From contig DATLXH010000168.1 of the NCBI GenBank assembly GCA_035576005.1, positions 1-11,571 on the forward strand: DNA of 11,571 nucleotides, written 5' to 3'. This document shows positions 6,593 to 11,571 of the stretch, piece by piece (positions within the stretch are counted from its first letter, which is position 1; every line of letters begins with the position of its first letter). The stretch is from DATLXH01 sp035576005. GTDB lineage: Bacteria > Acidobacteriota > Thermoanaerobaculia > Gp7-AA8. The position numbers and the translations under genes are program-made. Below the pieces are notes generated by a model. It saw only the letters and a program-made list of their open reading frames with translations. It had not been told where the DNA came from and ran no database searches.

Positions 6593-7864
6593 ATGCCACC
6601 TCAGATCATCCGACCTCTGCTTATTGTCTCCGTCGCGATCGTGCTGACCGCCTGCGCAACAGTCGCGCCGAAGACGCAACCGAATCTCACGCAGTCGCCG
6701 CGCGTCAGGGCACTGCTCGAGAGTCCCAAAGTCCTTGCTGCCTTCGCCGACATCGACAGCCGCCGCGAACAGACCATTCAGGAATGGCGCGATCTCACGG
6801 AGATCAACGCTCCCTCCGGACAGGAGACCGCGCGTGCAAGCGCCGTTGAGACCACGCTCCGCGGCCTCAGGCTTGACTCGGTTTCTCGCGACTCGGTGGG
6901 AAATCTGATCGCGTTGCGAAAGGGTTCAGGGGGCGGACCGAGGGTAGTAATCGACTCTCATCTCGACACCGTCTTTCAACCTGGTCTCGAGATTAAAACG
7001 ACGATCAAGGATGGAAGGCTTTACGCGCCTGGCGTCGGAGACGACACGAGGAACATCGCAGCGATGCTCTCGATGCTTCGCGCGATGAACGCCGCGGACA
7101 TCCGCACGAAGGGCGACCTGGTCTTTCTGTTCACGGTTGAAGAAGAAACATCTTTCCGCGGAATCGATCAGTACCTCGCCGACAACAAGGGAACGATCGA
7201 TCACCTTATCGCGCTCGACGGTGGGTACGAAGGTTTCACTTACGGCGGAATCGGAACCAACTGGTACAAGCATCATTTCATCGGGCCGGGAGGTCACACA
7301 CGATCGAGCACACCTCCCTGGTCGGCCACGCTTCCGGTCGCACGATCGATCCTGAGAATCTCGAAGCTGAAGGTCCCCGACTCACCTCCGAGCTGGCTCA
7401 ACGTCGGAATGCTCGGGGGATCCGACGTCGTCAACGCCAAGGCGGCAGACGCATGGTTCAGCCTCGACCTCCGCTCAACGGACAACGAGGTCATCCTGGA
7501 CCTCGAGAGAAAGATTGCCGCCATCCTGAATGACGAGGCGCAAAAGTCGGGGATGACTTTGAAGACCGAGGTAATCTCGTCGGAGAAGCCAGCGCAGATC
7601 GCTGGTCATCGCCAGTCGCTGCTCGTTCATACGACCGAAGCGGTCTATGACGCCCTCGGGTTTATCGACCCTTCCATCACACCTACTGCGTCGAATCATT
7701 CGAGCGCCGCGCTTCGCGCTGGGATCTCCGCGATTGCAACGGGCACGGCGCCCTGCAGAGGAGCGCACTCGGTTACGGAGAACTGTGAGATCGAGCCGAT
7801 CTTCAAAGGGATCAGGAAGATCCTGCTTCTATCAATCGCCATGACAGGAGTCGATGGACTCTAA
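6593..7864 (+). CDS. M20-family zinc metallopeptidase, predicted lipoprotein
   Basis: A 423-residue protein. An N-terminal hydrophobic segment ends in a lipobox LTAC (Cys21), so it should be a lipid-anchored periplasmic enzyme. The M20/PepT-type active site is visible: HLD (His123, Asp125), GVGDD (Asp150/151), a glutamate cluster TVEEET (Glu183-185), ALDG (Asp209), and a C-terminal GAHSVTE (His392). The segment around 222-300, starting near HHFIGPGGHTRSS, is the dimerisation or lid domain with its conserved GGHT. These enzymes use two zinc ions to hydrolyse peptides or N-acyl amino acids; the substrate here is unknown. GGAGA lies eight bases upstream of the ATG. The last 11 bases overlap the DinB-like gene, so the two are translationally coupled. 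Confidence 0.9.
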   Translation: MPPQIIRPLLIVSVAIVLTACATVAPKTQPNLTQSPRVRALLESPKVLAAFADIDSRREQTIQEWRDLTEINAPSGQETARASAVETTLRGLRLDSVSRDSVGNLIALRKGSGGGPRVVIDSHLDTVFQPGLEIKTTIKDGRLYAPGVGDDTRNIAAMLSMLRAMNAADIRTKGDLVFLFTVEEETSFRGIDQYLADNKGTIDHLIALDGGYEGFTYGGIGTNWYKHHFIGPGGHTRSSTPPWSATLPVARSILRISKLKVPDSPPSWLNVGMLGGSDVVNAKAADAWFSLDLRSTDNEVILDLERKIAAILNDEAQKSGMTLKTEVISSEKPAQIAGHRQSLLVHTTEAVYDALGFIDPSITPTASNHSSAALRAGISAIATGTAPCRGAHSVTENCEIEPIFKGIRKILLLSIAMTGVDGL

Positions 7865-8324
7865 CGACCTGCGCCGGTTGATCGCTTACTCCGACTGGGC
7901 GAACCTGCGTATGCTCGCCGCGCTCGAGCAGGTGAGCGATCGCTCCCCTGACGCCGTACGCCTTTTCGCGCACGTGATCACCACTGACGGCATCTATCTC
8001 GAGAGAATGAAAAGAAACGATCCCTTTCCACAGAATTTCTGGCCTGAGGTTCCGCTCGCGGAGATTGAAGGAAGAATGAAAGCGAATGGATCGGCGTACC
8101 GATCGTTCATCGATTCACTGGGCGACGTTGATGAGCGGGTCTCCTACCGGAACAGCAAAGGGGAACGATTCAACACTTCCATCGCCGACATGCTGACGCA
8201 TCTCTCGATTCACGGAGCTCATCATCGCGGCCAGATCCTGCATGCGATGCGTCAATCCGGGAGACCTTCCGTCAACCTCGATTTCATCACCTTCGTCCGG
8301 GAAGCGGATCAATCTAAGCTGTAA
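7854..8324 (+). CDS. DinB/YfiT-fold metal-binding protein
   Basis: A 156-residue four-helix protein of the DinB superfamily. The expected metal triad is present: His40 in helix 2 (FAHVITTD), and His120 and His124 in the signature HLSIHGAHHRGQ. Family members include bacillithiol- and mycothiol-dependent transferases, maleylpyruvate isomerase and many uncharacterised proteins, so the reaction cannot be stated. There is no signal peptide, so it is cytoplasmic, unlike the lipoprotein peptidase it overlaps. The ATG at 7854 lies inside the end of the peptidase gene, and AGGAG five bases upstream is also within that gene. It ends just before a 370-bp spacer (8325-8694) of hairpin repeats. Confidence 0.9.
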   Translation: MDSNDLRRLIAYSDWANLRMLAALEQVSDRSPDAVRLFAHVITTDGIYLERMKRNDPFPQNFWPEVPLAEIEGRMKANGSAYRSFIDSLGDVDERVSYRNSKGERFNTSIADMLTHLSIHGAHHRGQILHAMRQSGRPSVNLDFITFVREADQSKL

Positions 8325-8345
8325 CATCTCTCTCCAATTGTCCAG

Positions 8346-8560
8346 CCGCCCCAGGCGGCGAAAGACCCGTAGCACCCGGCTTCAGCCGGGTGGACAAGCG
8401 CGTAAGCATCCCAGCCCGCGGTAGCGGGCGGCAGAACTCGCGCCACAGGATCTTCTCCGCCACGATTCTGTCGCCCGCTTTCGCGGGCTCGGTTCGATTC
8501 GTGCGCGGTCTTCACCCGACTGAAGCCGGGTGCTACGGATCTTTTGCCGCCTTCGGCGGC
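8346..8560. repeat. Nested array of six hairpins forming an overall inverted repeat
   Basis: Hairpins in order: GCCGCCCCAGGCGGC (8346-8360), CACCCGGC-TTCA-GCCGGGTG (8373-8392), GCCCGC-GGTA-GCGGGC (8414-8429), GCCCGC-TTTC-GCGGGC (8473-8488), CACCCGAC-TGAA-GCCGGGTG (8513-8532), and GCCGCCTTCGGCGGC (8546-8560). The order is A-B-C then C'-B'-A', so the whole 215-bp block can fold as one imperfect long hairpin or as six small ones. It lies between convergent genes (DinB-like, +; YbaK-like, -). It resembles the REP/BIME type of intergenic element and may also act as a bidirectional transcription block. There is no T-tract next to any stem. Confidence 0.85.
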
Positions 8561-8653
8561 TTGCCCGTCAGAGATAGACGATCACCGCTTTCACTGGCGG
8601 ATCGTCCGCGAATGTTTCGCCGACAGCGACGAGCCGTTGACAGTCTGTCGAAC

Positions 8654-8679
8654 GGTAGAAAGAGGCGGTGATGACCGCC
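8654..8679 (-). terminator. Possible intrinsic terminator of the MBL-YbaK operon
   Basis: On the minus strand a perfect GGCGGT-CATC-ACCGCC hairpin starts 15 bp after the YbaK-like stop codon and is followed by TCTTTCT. The T-tract is interrupted and the stem is only six pairs, so termination may be partial. Confidence 0.4.
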
Positions 8680-8694
8680 AGCGTCAGGGTAGGC

Positions 8695-9204
8695 TCACGA
8701 CCCCTGACGCGGGATCGCCAGGCCTTCGATGACCGACGATCCAGGGAGCCTTCTCAACTCCGAGGGGGCGATCTTCACTTTCGCCGACCGGCTTCCCCCT
8801 CCCAGGACGACGTAATCGGTCGCCATCACTCGCGAGTCGATGTAGATAGGAATCGGTGGGAGCCCGAAAAGCGTGACGCCTCCGACCATCATTCCGGTGA
8901 GACTCAGCGTCTCTTCCGCGGTGGCAAACGAGAGCCGCTTGACCCCCATCAACCTGCTCACCACGCGATTCACATCGAGCCGCGAGTCCGCGAGGACGAG
9001 ACATGCGGCGAACTGCTGTGGGTCTTTCTTTCCGGCAACGATGATCGTGTTCGCTGATCGGTTCGGGGAGATTCCGTAGTGTGCGCAGAAAAGGGCTGTG
9101 TCTGCCAGTGAAGGATCGCATGGCATCCACTCATATGTGGCACCGAGCATCTGAAGAGAATCACGAACGCGTGACTCGACTTTGTCGGAATCCTCAGTGC
9201 TCAT
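8695..9204 (-). CDS. YbaK/ProX-like aminoacyl-tRNA deacylase domain protein
   Basis: A 169-residue single-domain protein, the usual size for free-standing trans-editing deacylases that remove wrongly attached amino acids from tRNA. The YbaK pattern is visible: NTIIVAGKKDPQ with lysines 59-60 near the expected catalytic lysine; ACLVLADSRLDVNRV (67-81); a GMMVGGVTLFGLP motif (104-116); then IPIYIDSRV and YVVLGGGSRSAKVKIAPSEL near the C-terminus. I chose the ATG at 9204 because the domain begins soon after it; the frame is open to 9357 but that part overlaps the upstream gene. The start overlaps the 90-residue gene's end by 11 bp, indicating coupled translation. Which misacylated tRNA it edits (Cys-tRNA-Pro, Ala-tRNA-Pro or another) cannot be told. 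Confidence 0.85.
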   Translation of the reverse strand: MSTEDSDKVESRVRDSLQMLGATYEWMPCDPSLADTALFCAHYGISPNRSANTIIVAGKKDPQQFAACLVLADSRLDVNRVVSRLMGVKRLSFATAEETLSLTGMMVGGVTLFGLPPIPIYIDSRVMATDYVVLGGGSRSAKVKIAPSELRRLPGSSVIEGLAIPRQGS

Positions 9205-9466
9205 TTCCAGGCGCTTCGAGTTTGAACGTCTGCCGGAGATCCTCTGCCTTCTGAATGAGATCGAGGAATCGCGTGACCACGTCAGCACGGTCATCAAACT
9301 CCGCTTCCTTGATCTTGTTCGAAGCCATGTCGATGAACTGATTGATGAACTTCGCAAGGTCGGCCTGGCTCCCCATGAAAAGAAGCGTGTTCCCCTGCTT
9401 CATGATTGCTTCGAGTGCCTCATGCGCCTGCTTGTACTCAGCGTCGTAGTATTCATCTGTCGCCAT
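9194..9466 (-). CDS. 90-residue conserved-looking protein of unknown function
   Basis: I do not recognise this family. The product is acidic, apparently all-helical, with no signal peptide or membrane segment. A Tyr-rich start (MATDEYYDAEYKQ) is followed by three amphipathic helices: about residues 11-30, 34-56 and 60-82. It begins 12 bp after the MBL hydrolase gene, with a GGGG-containing site before the ATG, and its stop overlaps the YbaK-like start by 11 bp. It is thus firmly embedded in a three-gene operon and very likely real. Its partner or role cannot be inferred from sequence alone. Confidence 0.75.
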   Translation of the reverse strand: MATDEYYDAEYKQAHEALEAIMKQGNTLLFMGSQADLAKFINQFIDMASNKIKEAEFDDRADVVTRFLDLIQKAEDLRQTFKLEAPGNEH

Positions 9467-9478
9467 CGTTCCGGCCCC

Positions 9479-10372
9479 TTACTTTTTCTTCGCGCTCAAC
9501 TCACGATGCAGCGTCTCGATGAACACATCGGTCTTGATGAAGCCCTTGCCCCACGAATCGTACTTTGCAAGGACCTTCTCGGACTTTAACTGCTCGAGAC
9601 TCTTTCCTTTGGCGATGCCACCGCGGACTGCGGCGGTCGTCTCGCGAAGCATCGTGATGTATCCCTTGAGGTCATCCCTGGTGGCAAGCGGACCGTGACC
9701 CGGAATGATCTTTACATCGCTGCTGACCTCTGCGTACACCCTCTCGACATTTGCGAGAAAGCCGCGAACCGAGCCACCGCTATTCAGATCAATGAAGGGA
9801 AAGAAGCCGTTGAAGAAGTGGTCGCCCATGTGGACAACATTGGAGCGCGTAAACGTGATCACCAGATCGCCGTCAGTGTGTCCGTGCGGAAAATGCTGAG
9901 CACGGACTTCCTCACCGTTGAGATGAAGCGACATCCTGTCGTCGAAGGTAACGACCGGCAGTGCAGCCATCGGAGCGGCAGGAATCTCTCTTCCCGTGGC
10001 CGTCGACCCCGCTGCAAGCCTCTTGCGAACGTTCGTGTGAGCGATGATGGTCGCCTCTTTGCCGAAGACTTCGTTTCCGCCCGTGTGGTCGCCATGGAAG
10101 TGTGTGTTGAGGACAAAGCGAAGCGGCTTGTCACTCAGTTCTTTCAATGCGGCCTTGATCTTCGGAGCCAGAGGTGCGTACTGATCGTCGACGATCACGA
10201 TTCCGTCGTCGCCGCTCGTGATGCCGATGTTTCCGCCCGCACCGACGAGCATGGAGACGTTGCCGGACACTTTCGTTACGGTGACAGGCACCTGGCTGAG
10301 ATCACGCTGCTGCGCGATGACGACGGCGACTGAGGATGCGATAAAGGCTGCAGCAAGCAACGACTTTTTCAT
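9479..10372 (-). CDS. Exported metallo-beta-lactamase-fold hydrolase
   Basis: A 297-residue protein with a Sec signal peptide (MKKSLLAAAFIASSVAVVIA, cleaved near residue 20). The MBL-fold zinc ligands are complete: HFHGDH (His91, His93, Asp95, His96), HGHTDGD (His165), VHMGDHF (Asp184) and PGHGP (His226). This gives a two-zinc site as in many periplasmic MBL hydrolases. The family spans subclass B beta-lactamases, quinoprotein-relay hydrolases and thioester or lactone hydrolases; nothing here shows antibiotic hydrolysis. A GGGGAAA site precedes the ATG. It is first in an operon with the 90-residue protein and YbaK-like gene. Only 25 bp separate its ATG from the 184-bp palindromic element, so its promoter must overlap that element. 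Confidence 0.9.
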   Translation of the reverse strand: MKKSLLAAAFIASSVAVVIAQQRDLSQVPVTVTKVSGNVSMLVGAGGNIGITSGDDGIVIVDDQYAPLAPKIKAALKELSDKPLRFVLNTHFHGDHTGGNEVFGKEATIIAHTNVRKRLAAGSTATGREIPAAPMAALPVVTFDDRMSLHLNGEEVRAQHFPHGHTDGDLVITFTRSNVVHMGDHFFNGFFPFIDLNSGGSVRGFLANVERVYAEVSSDVKIIPGHGPLATRDDLKGYITMLRETTAAVRGGIAKGKSLEQLKSEKVLAKYDSWGKGFIKTDVFIETLHRELSAKKK

Positions 10373-10397
10373 GAGGTTTCCCCTTCGCGGGACATTC

Positions 10398-10581
10398 TAG
10401 CCCGCATTTCTCACAGACCTTTGTCGTGAGACGGCGGAGAGTTGCTTGGATGCGAGGCGCACGGCGATTTTGCGACGAAGGCACAGTCGACACTATGTCG
10501 AGGAGCGAAATTGCCGTGCAACGAAGCAGACAGGCAGCTATCCGTCGTCTCGCGGCGAAGGTCTGTGAGAAATGCGGGCTA
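10398..10581. repeat. 184-bp near-palindromic element between divergent MBL and pdxH genes
   Basis: The ends are perfect 24-nt inverted repeats: TAGCCCGCATTTCTCACAGA and four more bases at 10398-10421, and its complement at 10558-10581. Complementarity continues inward with scattered mismatches (about 17 of the next 23). A small palindrome (CGACA-CTA-TGTCG, 10488-10500) lies at the centre. The right arm is shared with 143-205. There is no transposase and no clear target-site duplication, so it fits a MITE or a large REP-like element. At its left end the terminal TAG merges with flanking AAT to give TAGAAT, a possible -10 for the MBL operon. Confidence 0.85.
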
Positions 10582-10659
10582 ATCGAGCCGGCTTTTCTTT
10601 CATCATCGACACGCCGGGTCGGGAGCGTCTCCGCGACGCGAATCCCGTAAGATGCGATC

Positions 10660-11265
10660 GTGGAAACCGGACTGGAACTGAACGAACTGGACGCAGACCC
10701 GATTACGTTCTTCAGGAAGTGGTTCGACGAGGCAGTTGGCGCGGGATTCGATCGACCGGAGGCGATGACCCTCATTACTTCGGGGGATCGAGGCGTCCCC
10801 TCCGGCAGGATGGTTCTCTTGAAAGGGGTCGATCCTCGCGGGTTCGTTTTCTTCACGAACTATGAGAGCCGAAAAGCGGCTCAGATCGCGCAGAGCCCGG
10901 CTGTTGCGCTCGTCTTCTGGTGGGCATCGATGGAACGTCAGGTCCGGGTTGAGGGAACCGCCACCCGCGTCAGCGGCTCCGAGTCGGACGACTACTTTTC
11001 TACGCGACCGCGTGGCAGCCAGCTTGGTGCGTGGGCGTCGGCGCAAAGCAGCGTGATCGCGGATCGCAAAACGCTCGAGCGGAGCTACGGCGAGGTGGAG
11101 ACGCGATTCGAAGGGATTGCTGTGGCGAGGCCACCAAACTGGGGTGGCTATCTCGTAACGCCTGACTCGATCGAGTTCTGGCAGGGACGGATCAGCCGTC
11201 TCCACGACCGTTTCCGCTATCGGCGAAGCGGTGGTGTGTGGGTGATCGAACGATTGTCTCCGTAA
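10660..11265 (+). CDS. pdxH: Pyridoxamine/pyridoxine 5'-phosphate oxidase
   Basis: This FMN-dependent enzyme oxidises pyridoxamine or pyridoxine 5'-phosphate to pyridoxal 5'-phosphate, the last step of the vitamin B6 salvage and DXP-dependent pathways, in the cytoplasm as a dimer. At 201 residues it is full length (E. coli about 218). Visible PdxH motifs: RMVLLKG (50-56) and FFTNYESRKAAQI (64-76) for FMN binding; VFWW...RQVRVEG (85-99); RPRGSQLGAWASAQS (116-130); RPPNWGGY (157-164); and FWQGRISRLHDRF (173-185) with the substrate-binding Arg180 and His182, ending in the usual IERLSP. The start is a GTG with only a weak upstream purine stretch; no in-frame ATG fits better. It is monocistronic as far as visible. 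Confidence 0.95.
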   Translation: METGLELNELDADPITFFRKWFDEAVGAGFDRPEAMTLITSGDRGVPSGRMVLLKGVDPRGFVFFTNYESRKAAQIAQSPAVALVFWWASMERQVRVEGTATRVSGSESDDYFSTRPRGSQLGAWASAQSSVIADRKTLERSYGEVETRFEGIAVARPPNWGGYLVTPDSIEFWQGRISRLHDRFRYRRSGGVWVIERLSP

Positions 11266-11310
11266 GTGACCTGCAAGGTGAATCGTGTCGTTTTCATTCT
11301 CCGAGCGATG

Positions 11311-11360
11311 GAACGGCACCTCCCGCGACACGGAAAAGAAACGAGGTGTCGTCCCTGAGC
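11311..11360 (+). repeat. Third copy of the short interspersed repeat seen at 6261
   Basis: The segment CCTCCCGCGACACGG through GAAACGAGGTGTCGTCCCTG resembles 6264-6305 with several substitutions. A small hairpin AACAGC-GGGAAC-GCTGTT follows at 11366-11383. The right-edge stretch 11266-11571 (306 bp) holds only this repeat, the hairpin, and the palindromic block from 11413; I see no gene. Confidence 0.5.
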
Positions 11361-11412
11361 GGGTTAACAGCGGGAACGCTGTTGAAGAAGTGATGACACG
11401 CGGCGGGACTCG

Positions 11413-11571
11413 CGCCCGAAGGGGCGAATCCCCTCTCCCCGGCGGGGAGAGGGTGGTCGCGTAAGCGACCGGGAGAGGGGCCGCGAGAGATACGAAGACC
11501 TCGCCCTTTTCGAAGGACTGGCGAGACTTTCACGCCCCTCTCCCTGCTTCGCTCCGCTCGCTTCCCTCTCC
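11413..11571. repeat. Inverted, edge-truncated copy of the composite repeat block
   Basis: The reverse complement of this segment closely follows 3034-3204 and shares three of its landmarks: a GCCC/GGGC hairpin (11414-11425), a 23-nt CCCTCTCCCC-type palindrome (11431-11453), and the stretch GGTCGC...GACCGGGAGAGGGGCCGCGAGAGA. A CACGCCCCTCTCCCTGCTTC segment then leads into a second palindrome cut by the window edge. Bases 11524-11571 also match 6364-6412 in the same orientation. Confidence 0.88.

Noticed and set aside
8346..8560. CRISPR-like array
   Set aside because: The repeated units are palindromes in inverted order with unequal spacing, not direct repeats with uniform spacers, and no cas genes are nearby.
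8568..8700. Protein-like open stretch on the minus strand after the YbaK-like stop (ending VKAVIVYL)
   Set aside because: It has no ATG, GTG or TTG start in frame and overlaps the probable terminator hairpin. It could be a gene remnant, but there is too little evidence to annotate it.
9479..10372. Antibiotic-resistance metallo-beta-lactamase
   Set aside because: The zinc-binding fold and export signal are present, but these are shared by many hydrolases and nothing in sequence or context points to beta-lactam substrates.
10426..10650. Small frame encoding a zinc-ribbon-like KVCEKCGL motif
   Set aside because: The motif comes from the arm of the 184-bp palindromic element and recurs in translation wherever that arm occurs; there is no ribosome binding site or surrounding domain.
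10603..11331. A 242-codon minus-strand frame
   Set aside because: It is antisense to the unambiguous pdxH gene and extends into intergenic repeats; composition is Arg/Pro-rich as expected for a shadow frame.

Overview
The window looks like chromosomal DNA from a GC-rich, Gram-negative bacterium. It encodes a TonB-dependent outer-membrane receptor, an OmpW-like barrel and a lipoprotein. Its intergenic spaces are packed with GC-rich palindromic repeats. I suspect an uncultured Acidobacteriota-like lineage, but that rests on general style and nothing here proves it. I see no tRNA, rRNA, CRISPR array, transposase or phage gene.

Layout. (a) 1-205 holds repeats; the last three bases of a repeat serve as the stop codon of the first gene. 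(b) 203-1477 (-) is a membrane protein with a DUF4236-like N-terminus. It is divergent from an OmpW-type barrel at 1617-2252 (+), which is followed 41 bp later by a 45-codon charged mini-gene at 2294-2431 (+). (c) 6232 down to 2458 (-) is a thiamine-salvage operon: promoter, TPP riboswitch, possible Shine-Dalgarno-sequestering hairpin, TonB receptor, PnuC/PnuT-family permease, a block of palindromic repeats, and a NadR-type ribosylnicotinamide-kinase-like P-loop protein. (d) 6192-6592 is a repeat-bearing spacer. (e) 6593-8324 (+) is an M20 metallopeptidase lipoprotein overlapping a DinB/YfiT-fold protein. (f) 8346-8560 is a nested array of hairpins. (g) 10372 down to 8695 (-) is a tight three-gene operon: exported MBL-fold hydrolase, 90-residue unknown protein, YbaK-like aminoacyl-tRNA deacylase. 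(h) 10398-10581 is a 184-bp near-palindromic element filling the divergent gap to pdxH (10660-11265, +). (i) The right edge carries an inverted copy of the repeat block that sits inside the thiamine operon.

How it fits together. The most coherent system is the TPP-controlled operon. The receptor would take thiamine or a precursor across the outer membrane, and the PnuT-like permease would carry it across the inner membrane by facilitated diffusion. A kinase would then trap it by phosphorylation. The unusual part is that the kinase is of the NadR ribosylnicotinamide-kinase type, not a recognisable thiamine pyrophosphokinase. This suggests either a recruited thiamine kinase or a vitamin-B3 module captured under TPP control. 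pdxH makes the cofactor pyridoxal 5'-phosphate but is not physically part of this operon. The other striking theme is the density of at least four palindromic repeat families, several abutting start or stop codons or splitting an operon.
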